A DNA stretch of 64,000 bases from Pectobacterium peruviense (GTDB lineage Bacteria; Pseudomonadota; Gammaproteobacteria; Enterobacterales; Enterobacteriaceae): contig NZ_LXFV01000023.1 in assembly GCF_002847345.1 (NCBI RefSeq), positions 21,501 to 85,500 of the forward strand. The letters are read 5' to 3'. Shown one piece after another: positions 1 to 9,106 of the stretch. The notes under the pieces are model-generated. The model saw only the letters and a program-made list of their open reading frames with translations. It ran no database searches and was not told where the DNA came from. A program made the position numbers and the translations under genes. Position 1 is the first letter of the stretch. Each line of letters starts with the position of its first letter.

Positions 1-696
1 TTGGCGCAAAAGCGCGTCGACGGCCTGTTGGTGATGTGCGCCGAATACCCGCCGGAGCTATTGGGCATGCTGGAAGATTATCGCAGCATTCCAATGGTCG
101 TCATGGACTGGGGACAGATGCACAGCGATTTTACCGATACGATTATCGATAACGCCTTTGAAGGTGGTTATATGGCGGGTCGCTACCTGATTGAACGCGG
201 TCATCGAGATATCGGCGCGATCCCCGGCATTCAAGAGCGCAACACCGGCAGCGGGCGCTACCTCGGCTTTTTAAAAGCATTGAAGGAAGCCGACATCGCC
301 GTGCGCGACGAATGGGTTGTTCAGGGCGATTTCGAACCGGAATCCGGCTATAAAGCCATGCATCAGATTCTCGCGCAGAAACAGCGACCTACGGCCGTAT
401 TCTGTGGTGGCGATATTATGGCGATGGGTGCCATCTGTGCAGCCGACGAACTGGGCCTGCGCGTGCCACAGGATATTTCGGTGATCGGTTATGACAACGT
501 GCGCCATGCGCGCTTCTTTACGCCAGCGCTGACCACCATCCATCAACCGAAAGAACGCCTGGGCCAATCCGCGTTTTCTATGCTGCTGGATCGTATTACC
601 AGTAAGCGAGAAGATGCGCACGTCATTGAAGTACACCCGACGCTGATTGAACGTCGCTCGGTTGCCGATGGTCCATTCCGCGATTATCGCCGTTAA
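1..696 (+). CDS. purR: Purine repressor PurR, C-terminal part (cut by window edge)
   Basis: LacI/GalR-family repressor of purine biosynthesis; hypoxanthine or guanine is the corepressor. Only the last 231 residues are present, about two thirds of the 341-residue protein. The helix-turn-helix and hinge lie before base 1, and the first codon here (TTG) is not the start. The visible part is the periplasmic-binding-protein-like effector domain, with 'VVMDWG', '[18 protein letters not shown]', '[13 protein letters not shown]' and the C-terminal '[12 protein letters not shown]', nearly identical to E. coli PurR as I remember it. It is followed by cfa in the same orientation, as in E. coli. Truncation is due to the window edge, not to mutation. 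Confidence 0.96.
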   Translation: MAQKRVDGLLVMCAEYPPELLGMLEDYRSIPMVVMDWGQMHSDFTDTIIDNAFEGGYMAGRYLIERGHRDIGAIPGIQERNTGSGRYLGFLKALKEADIAVRDEWVVQGDFEPESGYKAMHQILAQKQRPTAVFCGGDIMAMGAICAADELGLRVPQDISVIGYDNVRHARFFTPALTTIHQPKERLGQSAFSMLLDRITSKREDAHVIEVHPTLIERRSVADGPFRDYRR

Positions 697-750
697 TCTC
701 GACGACCAATACAGACGGTTTTTCTATTCCTGCCCGCTTTCCCTCTCTGC

Positions 751-788
751 TTGCTCCAGCCAATTTTCTTGTATATTGGCTGGAGCAA
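751..788. terminator. Strong hairpin between purR and cfa
   Basis: A perfect 14-bp inverted repeat (arms 751-764 and 775-788, TTGCTCCAGCCAAT and its complement) with a 10-base loop, 55 bp after the purR stop. No T-run follows on either strand, so it may be a 3'-end stabilising hairpin or a factor-dependent terminator for purR. The rest of the 697-1002 gap is the presumed promoter and leader of cfa; I could not assign a confident promoter there. Confidence 0.55.
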
Positions 789-1002
789 CTCTAAACTGAA
801 CCCTGCGTTTCAGTTTCACTGATAAAACCAAAATAGCGATAGCCGCACGTCAGTAAGCAGGTCCGTGCTTTTGCCAATGAGATCCTGTTTACGTGCAAAT
901 TTCTTCTTCATTTTTCTCTGGTGACAGCCGATACGTCGGTTGCAGTAAGTGCTGTCCAGGTGTTTTACGATACTTTTATACGTGAAAAGTTAAGGAGACA
1001 TG

Positions 1003-2154
1003 ATGGGATTACCTTATGCAGAAAAATGGGATCACGATACCGCGCCTTGGTTCCACATAATGCAAGACACGTTAGCCGCTGCGGATATCGCGATCAACGG
1101 TACTCGCCCCTTTGATATCCACGTTACCCATCCCCGCTTTTTTAAACGTGTCTTGCGAGAAGGTTCGTTGGGATTAGGTGAAAGCTATATGGACGGATGG
1201 TGGGAGTGCGAACGGCTGGATATGTTCTTCCATCGTGTCCTGCGTGCAGGGCTAGAAAATACACTACCTCGCCGCTTGCACGATCTTACTCGAGTCGCCA
1301 TTTCCCGCGTCACCAATTTGCAGTCCCGCAGACGTGCTCAGGTTGTCGGCAAAGCACATTACGATTTAGGTAATGATCTCTTTACCCTAATGCTCGATCC
1401 CTACATGCAATATTCCTGCGCTTATTGGAAACAGGCGCACACGTTGGAACAAGCGCAGGAAGACAAACTCACCATGATTTGCGAAAAACTCCAGCTAAGA
1501 TCAGGCATGACGCTGCTGGATATCGGCTGCGGCTGGGGCGGGCTTGCTGAGTTCGCCGCGCGTCGCTACGGTGTCTCCGTTTACGGCATCACCATCTCCA
1601 GAGAGCAACAGCGTCTGGCGCAACAGCGCTGTCAGGATCTTGGCGTCACCATTGCGCGACAAGACTACCGCGATCTGAACCAGCAATTCGATAGGATCGT
1701 CTCTGTCGGTATGTTTGAACACGTCGGCCCGCGCAACTATGGCGCTTACTTTCGCATGGCAAAACGCAGTCTTAAGCCCGATGGACTGTTCCTGCTGCAC
1801 ACTATCGGCGCCAATAAGACCAACCCGCACATTGATCCCTGGATTCATAAATACATCTTCCCCAACGGCTGTATTCCCTCTATACAACACATCGCGCAGG
1901 CAAGTGAGCCTTACATGGTAATGGAAGACTGGCACAACTTCGGTACCGATTACGATCGCACATTACTGGCATGGCATACACGCTTTCAACAAGGGTGGCC
2001 CCAGCTTTCCACACGCTACACCGCCCGTTTTCGTCGGATGTTTAGCTACTATCTGAACGCGTGCGCAGGGGCGTTCAGAGCCAGAGAGCTTCAGCTCTGG
2101 CAGATCGTATTCAGTATCAATGGAATTGACGGTGGATTACGCGTTTCGCGCTGA
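1003..2154 (+). CDS. cfa: Cyclopropane-fatty-acyl-phospholipid synthase
   Basis: Transfers a methylene group from S-adenosylmethionine to the double bond of unsaturated acyl chains in membrane phospholipids, a stationary-phase and acid-stress modification. The protein is 383 residues, the family's usual size. The N-terminal lipid-binding region includes 'EGSLGLGESYMDGWWECE'. The SAM-binding motif 'LLDIGCGWGG' lies near residue 170, followed by 'SVGMFEHVGPRNY' and 'YLNACAGAFRAR' near the C-terminus. Two ATGs are adjacent (1000 and 1003). AAGGAG at 992-997 is only 2 bases from the first and 5 from the second, so 1003 is preferred. Convergent with ribE across a shared terminator, as in E. coli. 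Confidence 0.96.
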   Translation: MGLPYAEKWDHDTAPWFHIMQDTLAAADIAINGTRPFDIHVTHPRFFKRVLREGSLGLGESYMDGWWECERLDMFFHRVLRAGLENTLPRRLHDLTRVAISRVTNLQSRRRAQVVGKAHYDLGNDLFTLMLDPYMQYSCAYWKQAHTLEQAQEDKLTMICEKLQLRSGMTLLDIGCGWGGLAEFAARRYGVSVYGITISREQQRLAQQRCQDLGVTIARQDYRDLNQQFDRIVSVGMFEHVGPRNYGAYFRMAKRSLKPDGLFLLHTIGANKTNPHIDPWIHKYIFPNGCIPSIQHIAQASEPYMVMEDWHNFGTDYDRTLLAWHTRFQQGWPQLSTRYTARFRRMFSYYLNACAGAFRARELQLWQIVFSINGIDGGLRVSR

Positions 2155-2167
2155 GAGATAAAAGAGA

Positions 2168-2192
2168 AAACCGGATGATATTCATCCGGTTT
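2168..2192. terminator. Bidirectional terminator between cfa and ribE
   Basis: Perfect 11-bp inverted repeat AAACCGGATGA / TCATCCGGTTT with a 3-base loop, flanked by A-rich sequence on one side and TTTAC on the other. It sits between the convergent stops of cfa and ribE and can serve both. Confidence 0.75.
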
Positions 2193-2214
2193 ACAAAAAG
2201 ATGCAGCGCGGGGA

Positions 2215-2850
2215 TTACTCTTCGCTGACGAGGTCGTTCGCCTGCTTGCTGGCTAACACGCGTTCTACGGTATCGACCACGGCCTGCGTTTGCGGGTCGA
2301 TTTCAATATTGATGCGATTGCCCAAGCGCTTCTGACCCAGCGTTGTACGGTTCAGCGTTTCTGGAATTAAATGCACGCAGAAACGTCCGCGTGTCACTTC
2401 TCCCACCGTCAGACTGATGCCATCAATCCCGACAAAGCCTTTATGCAGCACGTATTTCATCAGCGCTTCATCTGCCAGGCGGAACCAAATCTGATGATTA
2501 TTTTCTGAAACCTGAATCTTGACCACTTCCGCCGTACACATGATGTGGCCCGACATGACGTGGCCGCCGATCTCATCGCCAAATTTAGCGGCTCGCTCAA
2601 TATTCACGACATCACCTTCATGAATATCGCCCAGATTCGTTAGCCGTAGCGTTTCTTTCATAAGATCAAAACTGACGCGATCGCCATCAACGGCAGTTAC
2701 CGTCAGACAGCAGCCGTTGTGCGCCACTGAGGCACCGAGCGTAAGCCCTGGCAGCAGATCAGGGGGGAGTTGAATAACGTGCGTGCGAAAGTTGGATTTT
2801 TCTTCAATCGACACCACAGGTGCAGTGCCCTGAACAATACCGGTAAACAT
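2215..2850 (-). CDS. ribE: Riboflavin synthase, alpha chain
   Basis: Catalyses dismutation of two 6,7-dimethyl-8-ribityllumazine molecules to riboflavin, the last step of riboflavin synthesis. The 211-residue protein has the two tandem lumazine-binding barrels of the family. The first starts with the diagnostic 'MFTGIVQG' and has 'GCCLTV' at 46-51; the second has 'GISLTV' at 144-149. '[12 protein letters not shown]' (91-102) is also typical. The gene stands alone, convergent with cfa and divergent from mdtK. I saw no FMN riboswitch upstream. It is also called ribC in some E. coli literature. Confidence 0.95.
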   Translation of the reverse strand: MFTGIVQGTAPVVSIEEKSNFRTHVIQLPPDLLPGLTLGASVAHNGCCLTVTAVDGDRVSFDLMKETLRLTNLGDIHEGDVVNIERAAKFGDEIGGHVMSGHIMCTAEVVKIQVSENNHQIWFRLADEALMKYVLHKGFVGIDGISLTVGEVTRGRFCVHLIPETLNRTTLGQKRLGNRINIEIDPQTQAVVDTVERVLASKQANDLVSEE

Positions 2851-3032
2851 GCGGTTTGCCTCTTAAAAACAAAGAAATGACTGTATGCAGTGTGCCCGAT
2901 ATTCCGCGGAAAACCAAACCAGAATACGGAGCGTCAAACGCTATCGAAACCGCAGCGTAACAAAAAGAATATATTCTCTTTCATGCTGGTTTACTTTTAT
3001 TAAGTCGTTACAATAACGCTCTCATTTTATTC

Positions 3033-3060
3033 TTGACGTTTTTCATATCCAGATTATTCA
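3033..3060 (+). promoter_or_regulatory. Candidate sigma-70 promoter of mdtK
   Basis: TTGACG (3033-3038), a 16-base spacer and TATTCA (3055-3060). It predicts a transcript starting near 3067, about 30 bases before the GTG start at 3099. If correct, it excludes use of the upstream in-frame TTG at 3033. Confidence 0.45.
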
Positions 3061-3098
3061 TCCCGCTAGCAAAATTAAGTCATTCAAGGAAGGTATCC

Positions 3099-4472
3099 GT
3101 GCAACAGTATCTGACAGAAGCGCGTAAATTATCGGCGCTTGCTGTTCCTGTCATTATTGCGCAAGTGTCCCAAACGTCGATGGGTGTGGTTGACACCATC
3201 ATGGCCGGTGCTTATAGCGCCACCGATATGGCCGCCGTCGCAGTGGGAACCTCTATCTGGCTACCCGCCATTCTTTTTGGTCACGGTCTGCTATTAGCGT
3301 TAACACCGGTTGTCGCACAGCTCAACGGTTCCGGCCGTCGCGATCGTATTTCTCATCAGGTGCGACAATCTTTCTTTCTGGCCGCCATTATTTCTGTGCT
3401 GACGATGCTGGTGCTGTATCAGGGGGAATACGCGATTAATCTGATGAGCGACGATTCACCTGAACTGGCCGCAAAAGCCATCGGCTATCTCCATGCGTTG
3501 CTGTGGGGCGTTCCCGGCTATCTGTTCTATCAGGTGTTACGCTGTCAGTGTGAAGGGCTATCCAAAACCTATCCCGGCATGATGATTGGATTCATCGGGC
3601 TGTTAATCAACATCCCGATTAACTATATCTTTATTCACGGTAAATTTGGCATGCCCGAACTAGGCGGCGTCGGCTGTGGCGTGGCTACCGCATCGGTTTA
3701 CTGGATCATGATGCTGTTGATGATGCTCTACACTCGACGTGCTTCCTGGCTACGCGATATCCGCCTCCACTGTCCCGCATTCCGCCCAGATGTTGCCGTG
3801 CTGAAACGTCTGTTTGGCCTAGGCTTACCGATTGCGCTGGCACTGCTTTTTGAAGTCACGCTGTTTGCCGTGGTGGCACTGTTGGTATTACCGCTCGGTG
3901 TCGTCGATGTGGCCGGTCACCAGATTGCCCTGAACTTCAGCTCTCTCATGTTCGTTCTCCCGCTCTCGGTTGGCGTCGCCACGACTATTCGCGTCGGGCA
4001 CCGATTAGGGGAAGGTTCGGTTGAAAACGCCCGCATTGCGGCGCACACCGGTATCATGGCTGGTGTAGCGTTAGCCGGTTGCACAGCCATTTTTACCACG
4101 TTGCTGCGTGAGCCTATCGCCCTACTCTACAATCAGGATCCGTTGGTGGTTGCAATGGCTTCTCAGCTCATGCTGTTGGCTGCCGTTTATCAAATCTCTG
4201 ATGCCGTTCAGGCGATCGGCAGTGGCGTACTGCGAGGCTATAAAGACACCCGCGCGATTTTCTATATTACGTTCACCGCGTATTGGGTGTTAGGGTTACC
4301 GAGCGGCTACCTCCTCGCGTTGACGGATGTTATCGTGCCACGCATGGGGCCTGCGGGTTTCTGGTGTGGTTTCATCATTGGTCTGACAGCGGCAGCAGTC
4401 ATGATGGTGACGCGAATTCGTTTTCTTCAGCGCCAGCCTGCCGCACGAATCTTAGCGCGGGCAGCACGTTAG
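3099..4472 (+). CDS. mdtK: Multidrug efflux pump MdtK (MATE family)
   Basis: Inner-membrane MATE exporter (NorM/MdtK) that expels cationic drugs and dyes in exchange for Na+ or H+. About twelve hydrophobic helices are visible in two homologous halves, with '[23 protein letters not shown]' near the N-terminus and '[23 protein letters not shown]' in the second half. The open frame runs back to 3033, but GTG at 3099 is preferred. It is preceded by AAGGAAGG at optimal spacing, gives 457 residues (the E. coli length), and the following '[18 protein letters not shown]' aligns with the E. coli N-terminus. Neighbours ribE and tRNA-Val match E. coli order. Confidence 0.95.
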   Translation: MQQYLTEARKLSALAVPVIIAQVSQTSMGVVDTIMAGAYSATDMAAVAVGTSIWLPAILFGHGLLLALTPVVAQLNGSGRRDRISHQVRQSFFLAAIISVLTMLVLYQGEYAINLMSDDSPELAAKAIGYLHALLWGVPGYLFYQVLRCQCEGLSKTYPGMMIGFIGLLINIPINYIFIHGKFGMPELGGVGCGVATASVYWIMMLLMMLYTRRASWLRDIRLHCPAFRPDVAVLKRLFGLGLPIALALLFEVTLFAVVALLVLPLGVVDVAGHQIALNFSSLMFVLPLSVGVATTIRVGHRLGEGSVENARIAAHTGIMAGVALAGCTAIFTTLLREPIALLYNQDPLVVAMASQLMLLAAVYQISDAVQAIGSGVLRGYKDTRAIFYITFTAYWVLGLPSGYLLALTDVIVPRMGPAGFWCGFIIGLTAAAVMMVTRIRFLQRQPAARILARAAR

Positions 4473-4493
4473 ATAACGTTTCACTCTGTTTTC

Positions 4494-4830
4494 TACCCTA
4501 AATAATTCGAGTTGCGTGACAAAACGTTAGCGTTTTGAACAACGCAAAGCGTTGGCCCTTTAGGGCAAGGCCCATTTATGAGCCTTGTAACGCGGCAACC
4601 GAGCGACAAATTCGTCGGGAACGAATTTGACCAGCCAACGGCTGGCCTTCGGTGAGAGACAGGAAGTCTCTCATTTCATCCCCAGGAGCTTACACAAGTA
4701 AGTGACTGGGTGACAAATCTGCCGGGAGCGGATTTGAACGCTGCTTGCAGCGGCCCTTTAGGGCGAGGCCCACGACGGGCCGAGTATTTAAGAGCAGCCA
4801 ACGCACAAGCAGCTTGAAGTATGACGGGTA
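4494..4830. repeat. MITE-like dispersed repeat, long copy
   Basis: 337-bp non-coding element, the first of two copies (the other is 30092-30355). The ends form an imperfect terminal inverted repeat: about 16 of 22 positions match between TACCCTAAATAATTCGAGTT at the left and the complement of the right end, which reads ACTTGAAG...GGGTA outward. The flanking TA dinucleotides fit a TA target duplication, which would suggest mobilisation by an IS630/mariner-type transposase; this is inference. Internal small palindromes (AACGTTAGCGTT, CCCTTTAGGG, GCCAACGGCTGGC) are shared with the second copy. This copy carries about 73 extra bases (about 4713-4795) that resemble its own 5' module. No credible ORF. 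Confidence 0.8.
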
Positions 4831-4905
4831 TCGTCGAAAAAAACGGCGGAACGGATACAACCACAGCAATCGCGCTGGCAAGAGCACAAAATTGCATTTT
4901 TCCTC

Positions 4906-4934
4906 TTGCCAGTTTTCACCTTGCTCGCTACTAT
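4906..4934 (+). promoter_or_regulatory. Promoter of tRNA-Val gene 1
   Basis: TTGCCA (4906-4911), an exact 17-base spacer and TACTAT (4929-4934), followed by a GC-rich discriminator (TCGCCTCGCT). This is typical of stringently controlled stable-RNA promoters. It is about 37 bases before the mature tRNA end. Confidence 0.7.
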
Positions 4935-4971
4935 TCGCCTCGCTGTCAGACAGGCAGTTCGGTATCTAAAT

Positions 4972-5048
4972 GCGTTCATAGCTCAGTTGGTTAGAGCACC
5001 ACCTTGACATGGTGGGGGTCGTTGGTTCGAGTCCAATTGAACGCACCA
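4972..5048 (+). tRNA. valW: tRNA-Val (anticodon GAC)
   Basis: 77-nt tRNA with encoded CCA. The acceptor stem GCGTTCA pairs with TGAACGC; the D-arm is AGCTCAGTTGGTTAGAGC; the anticodon loop CTTGACATG carries GAC; the T-arm includes GGTTCGAGTCC. It matches the E. coli valVW-type tRNA and sits at the same place, after mdtK. The symbol follows E. coli usage. Confidence 0.97.
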
Positions 5049-5356
5049 TTTCTTGTATTTTCTTCTCCACTGACTCCTTTTACATTGCCGTTCATCTTCC
5101 ATCTTCCGCCATTTATGATGAAATAAACGTCGCTATTTTCGACGGTTTATCCGCACACCGGTTTCCCAATAGCCCCACTTAAGCAACTAAATTAACCATT
5201 AAGTAACTAATCTCACAACATTTTTGCACTTCTTTGTTTCATCTGACCCGATTCAGCTAAAATTATTTAATAACCACTCATTATATAAGTGTATATAGCA
5301 CCACGTTGGTATTCCTTGTTTTTTACTTCTTAAAATCAGGATGTCAGGACACCGCT
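5049..5356 (+). promoter_or_regulatory. Leader and control region upstream of the lactate operon
   Basis: A 308-bp gap. It holds a direct repeat, TTAAGCAACTAA (5179-5190) and TTAAGTAACTAA (5199-5210), spaced 20 bp (two helical turns), which looks like a regulator or activator binding pair. Downstream sequence is AT-rich, with several possible -10 boxes (for example TAAAAT at 5258-5263), but no well-spaced -35 could be assigned. No lutR or lldR regulator gene is adjacent. Confidence 0.35.
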
Positions 5357-6910
5357 ATGCACGATTATTTATATTTTTTGCTGGGTAGCTTCCCACTGCT
5401 GGTCATGATTGTTCTTATTCTCAAAATAAAAATGCCTATCCATCACGCGGTACTCATTACGTTGACGCTCACCGTAATTATCACCGCCCTATTTTGGCAC
5501 ACACCGCTAAGAACGCTGGGGTTAGCGGCAGGCTATGGCGCACTGAAAGGTTTATGGCCAATTATCATCGTTATTCTGGGGGCGATATACAGCTATAACC
5601 TGATGCAAAAAACACGCAGCATGGATGTGCTACGGGATGTTCTTGCCAGTATCAGCGATGATAAACGTATTCAGGTGTTGCTGATTTCATGGTGTTTTGG
5701 TGGTTTTCTCGAAGCGGCTGCGGGTTATGGCACCGCCGTTGCGATCCCCATCGGCATCCTTATCGCACTCGGCTTCAACCCGATGAAGGCAGCCATCGCA
5801 TCACTGGTCGCCAATACCGTCCCTACCGCCTTTGGTGCCGTCGGTATTCCGGTTTCGATTTTGGCAGAACAGGTTCATCTTCCGGTCACTACATTAAGCG
5901 CCACGGTTGTACTGCAACTGGCGTTATTCAACATTCTCCTTCCCTTTGTCATCATCGCAATCATTGGCGGCGGTATTAAAGCCATTCGCGGTGTGTTCGC
6001 TATTACGCTGGTGTGTGGCGTAACTACGCTGGTGCCGCAGTATATTGTGGCCGTCCATCTCGGAGCCGAATTGCCCGCCTTCGCAGGCAGTTTAGTCAGC
6101 CTGATTGCGGTTACGTTAATGGCAAAATGCCGTAAGAAAGAAACCGACACCACCTACCTTATCGACAGCGCTCAGCGCGTGTCCCTATCAGGCTATTCCG
6201 GCAGTCAATTGCTACGCGCCTGTGCGATTTATATCCTGATTTTTACCTTTATTCTGCTTTGTTCTCCGCTGTTCCCCACCATCAAAGGCGCCGTCTCTCA
6301 GGTGGCGTCCGTCATTCCCTTCCACCTAACGGAGACACAGGTGCTGAAGTTGAAGATCGACTGGATTGCCACTCCGGGCGTCCTGATCATCATCGCCAGC
6401 TTGCTGGGCGGTTTTATACAGGGCGCGAATCTGGGGACCATGCTGCATGTCTTCGCCAGCACGGTAAAACAGCTCAGAAATTCGATTATCGCGATTACCG
6501 CCATCGTCGCTATGGCAACAGTAATGGATGTCAGCGGACTGATCGCCACATTGGCACAAACGATGGTGGACGTAACCGGAGGTGGCTACCTGTTTATTGC
6601 TCCCGTGATTGGGGCGTTAGGCACTTTCGTCACTGGCAGCGACACCAATTCCAACGTGCTATTTGGCAAGTTGCAAACTATGGCTGCGGAAAAGCTGCAT
6701 GTTGATCCCGTCTGGCTGGCTGCGGCGAACACCGCTGGGGCCACTGGCGGCAAGATGATATCGCCACAAAGTATTGCGATCGCGGTGTCGGCAACACGCA
6801 TGGAAGGACAAGGCAGCGCGATTATGTCCGGTACGCTGAAGTATTGCGGCGTCTACATCATCATTCTTGGGCTCAAGGTCGGCCTGGTGTACTACCTATT
6901 TATGGCCTGA
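5357..6910 (+). CDS. lldP: L-lactate permease (LctP family)
   Basis: Integral-membrane lactate/H+ (possibly glycolate) symporter of the LctP family. About 12-14 hydrophobic segments and family signatures are visible: 'GGFLEAAAGYGTAVAIP', 'VANTVPTAFGAVGIP', 'GTFVTGSDTNSNVLFG' and 'AANTAGATGGKMISPQSIAI'. The frame is open from 5306, but ATG at 5357 has AGGA at 5346-5349, seven bases upstream, and begins a normal N-terminus ('MHDYLYFLLGSFPLLVMI'), giving 517 residues. It is followed after 45 bp by lutABC, so imported lactate is the most likely substrate. The symbol is by function; it could be a non-orthologous LctP paralogue. Confidence 0.88.
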   Translation: MHDYLYFLLGSFPLLVMIVLILKIKMPIHHAVLITLTLTVIITALFWHTPLRTLGLAAGYGALKGLWPIIIVILGAIYSYNLMQKTRSMDVLRDVLASISDDKRIQVLLISWCFGGFLEAAAGYGTAVAIPIGILIALGFNPMKAAIASLVANTVPTAFGAVGIPVSILAEQVHLPVTTLSATVVLQLALFNILLPFVIIAIIGGGIKAIRGVFAITLVCGVTTLVPQYIVAVHLGAELPAFAGSLVSLIAVTLMAKCRKKETDTTYLIDSAQRVSLSGYSGSQLLRACAIYILIFTFILLCSPLFPTIKGAVSQVASVIPFHLTETQVLKLKIDWIATPGVLIIIASLLGGFIQGANLGTMLHVFASTVKQLRNSIIAITAIVAMATVMDVSGLIATLAQTMVDVTGGGYLFIAPVIGALGTFVTGSDTNSNVLFGKLQTMAAEKLHVDPVWLAAANTAGATGGKMISPQSIAIAVSATRMEGQGSAIMSGTLKYCGVYIIILGLKVGLVYYLFMA

Positions 6911-6955
6911 TATCACAATAAAAAATCCATCTACATTGAGTAATGGGAGTCTGTC

Positions 6956-7675
6956 GTGAATGTTAATTTTTTTGTTACCTGTATTGGTGACGCCCTTAAA
7001 TCCCGTATGGCGCGTGATTCCGTACTGCTATTAGAGCAGTTGGGCTGCAACGTGCACTTTCCCGAAAAACAGTCATGTTGTGGGCAACCCGCCATCAACG
7101 GTGGTTATATCAACAGCGCCATTCCCGGTATGAAAAGCGTGATTGCCGCGCTGGAAGACAATGACGACCCGATCATTTCTCCCGCAGGTTCATGTATGAA
7201 CGCCATCCGCCACTATCCCGAATATCTGGCCGATGAGCCCGAATGGGTGCTACGTGCCGAGCGTGTTGCCGAACGCATGAAAGATCTGACCTCGTTCATC
7301 GTCAATACGCTGGGCGTGACGGACGTCGGCGCACGTTTGTCGGGGACGGCGGTTTATCACCCCTCCTGTAGCCTGTTTCGCAAATTGGGCGTGCGCGAAG
7401 AACCCATCGCGCTGCTCAGCCACGTTCAGGATTTACACTTACTGCCGTTTAAGGCAGAAGAAACCTGTTGCGGCTTCGGCGGCACGTTTTCGGTGAAGAT
7501 GGCAGAAATTTCCGGCGAAATGGTGAAAGAAAAAGTCAGCCATATGATGGAGGTCAAACCCGACTATCTGATTGGCGCCGATGTCAGTTGCCTGCTCAAT
7601 ATCGGTGGCCGAATGCAGCGTGAAGGCCACCCTGTCAAAGTGATGCACATCGCCGAAGTTCTGATGAGCCGCTAA
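6956..7675 (+). CDS. lutA: Lactate utilisation protein A (CCG-domain Fe-S subunit)
   Basis: Subunit of the LutABC iron-sulfur L-lactate dehydrogenase complex, which oxidises L-lactate to pyruvate in the cytoplasm. The 239-residue protein consists of two cysteine-rich (CCG) domains like those in GlpC and heterodisulfide reductase HdrB. The first has 'CIGD' at about 9 and 'SCCGQPAINGGY' near 41; the second has 'HPSCSLFRKLGV' near 130 and 'CCGFGGTFSVK' near 163. Translation starts at GTG 6956 after GGGAG. Nine bases separate it from lutB. The symbol follows Bacillus subtilis; E. coli calls the homologue ykgE. Confidence 0.93.
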   Translation: MNVNFFVTCIGDALKSRMARDSVLLLEQLGCNVHFPEKQSCCGQPAINGGYINSAIPGMKSVIAALEDNDDPIISPAGSCMNAIRHYPEYLADEPEWVLRAERVAERMKDLTSFIVNTLGVTDVGARLSGTAVYHPSCSLFRKLGVREEPIALLSHVQDLHLLPFKAEETCCGFGGTFSVKMAEISGEMVKEKVSHMMEVKPDYLIGADVSCLLNIGGRMQREGHPVKVMHIAEVLMSR

Positions 7676-7684
7676 GGAGAGAAT

Positions 7685-9106
7685 ATGAGCCTAAAAACCA
7701 GCGATGTTAAATTCAAGGATCGTATTCAAACCCAGATTCACGATCCCATCATGCGTAAGGCGGTTGCCAACGCGCAGGAACGTATCGGCGCAAACCGTCA
7801 GAAAATGGTCGATGAGTTAGGCCATTGGGAAGCGTGGCGCGATCATGCCGCCCAGATTCGCGAGCATGTACTTAACAATCTCGATGCTTACCTTTACCAG
7901 CTATCAGAAAAAGTGACGTCCAACGGCGGACAGGTCTATTTCGCCAAAACCAAGGAGGATGCCACCCGTTACATTCTTCAGGTTGCTCAGGCTAACCATG
8001 CCAAAAAAGTCGTCAAAGCGAAATCGATGGTCACCGAAGAAATCGGCATGAACCACGTCCTCCAGCAGGCGGGGATTGAGGTTATCGAAACCGATCTGGG
8101 CGAATATATTCTGCAACTGGATCAAGACCCGCCTTCGCATGTCGTGGTTCCCGCTATCCACAAAGATCGCTACCAGATCCGCAAGGTACTGCACGAAAAG
8201 CTGGGCTATGACGGACCAGAAACCCCAGAAGCCATGACGCTGTTCATTCGTCAGAAGATACGTCAGGATTTTCTCAGTGCGGAAGTCGGCGTCACCGGCT
8301 GTAACTTCGCCGTGGCGGAAACTGGTTCGGTCTGTCTGGTCACCAACGAAGGCAATGCGCGAATGTGTACCACGTTGCCAAAAACGCATATTGCGGTGAT
8401 GGGGATGGAGCGGATTGCGCCGACCTTTGAGGAAGTGGACGTCTTGATCACCATGCTGGCGCGTAGCGCAGTCGGTGCACGCCTAACGGGTTATAACACC
8501 TGGCTGACAGGGCCACGGGAAGCGGGACACGTTGATGGGCCGCAGGAGTTTCATCTGGTGATTGTCGATAACGGTCGTTCACAGATTCTTGGCTCCGCGT
8601 TCCGCGATATTCTGCGCTGTATCCGCTGTGGTGCCTGCATCAACACCTGTCCTGCCTATCGTCATATTGGTGGACACGGTTATGGCTCTATTTATCCTGG
8701 TCCGATCGGTGCCGTCATTTCCCCCTTGCTGGGCGGCTATCGGGATTTCAAAGAATTGCCCTATGCATGTTCACTCTGCACCGCCTGCGATACCGTGTGT
8801 CCAGTCCGTATTCCTTTATCATCGCTGATTCTTAAACACCGGCGCGTCATGGCGGAAAAAGGAATAACACCAAAAGCAGAACAGCGCTTCACGAAACTCT
8901 TCAGCTACGTCAACAGTCACCCGATGCTGTGGAAGGTCGGAATGATCGCCGGCGCCCATGCCGCAGGCTGGTTTATTAAAAACGGAAAAACACGCATTGA
9001 GATGGGTGCTATAGGTGAATGGACGGAAGCGCGCGATCTGCCAGATGCAGACGGCGAAAGCTTCCGCAGCTGGTTTAAGAAACATCAGGCAAGAGGAAAA
9101 AAATAA
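7685..9106 (+). CDS. lutB: Lactate utilisation protein B (LUD + ferredoxin domains)
   Basis: Electron-carrying subunit of the LutABC L-lactate dehydrogenase. The 473-residue protein has an N-terminal LUD domain (roughly 60-300, with 'GVTGCNFAVAETGSVCLVTNEGN') and a C-terminal double 4Fe-4S module. The clusters are 'CIRCGACINTCPAYR' near 313 and 'CSLCTACDTVCPVRIP' near 362. A strong AAGGAGA precedes ATG 7685. The TAA stop shares its last base with the lutC start, implying coupled translation. The E. coli homologue is ykgF. Confidence 0.94.
   Translation: MSLKTSDVKFKDRIQTQIHDPIMRKAVANAQERIGANRQKMVDELGHWEAWRDHAAQIREHVLNNLDAYLYQLSEKVTSNGGQVYFAKTKEDATRYILQVAQANHAKKVVKAKSMVTEEIGMNHVLQQAGIEVIETDLGEYILQLDQDPPSHVVVPAIHKDRYQIRKVLHEKLGYDGPETPEAMTLFIRQKIRQDFLSAEVGVTGCNFAVAETGSVCLVTNEGNARMCTTLPKTHIAVMGMERIAPTFEEVDVLITMLARSAVGARLTGYNTWLTGPREAGHVDGPQEFHLVIVDNGRSQILGSAFRDILRCIRCGACINTCPAYRHIGGHGYGSIYPGPIGAVISPLLGGYRDFKELPYACSLCTACDTVCPVRIPLSSLILKHRRVMAEKGITPKAEQRFTKLFSYVNSHPMLWKVGMIAGAHAAGWFIKNGKTRIEMGAIGEWTEARDLPDADGESFRSWFKKHQARGKK

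Noticed and set aside
2851..3098. FMN riboswitch for ribE
   Set aside because: None of the conserved RFN-element blocks is present upstream of ribE on the minus strand.
3033..3098. Longer MdtK starting at TTG 3033
   Set aside because: No ribosome-binding site, overlaps a likely promoter, and the extra 22 residues are absent from the family.
4676..4979. Small ORFs across the first repeat element and tRNA leader
   Set aside because: They follow repeat palindromes on both strands, are not kept in the second copy and overlap the tRNA promoter.
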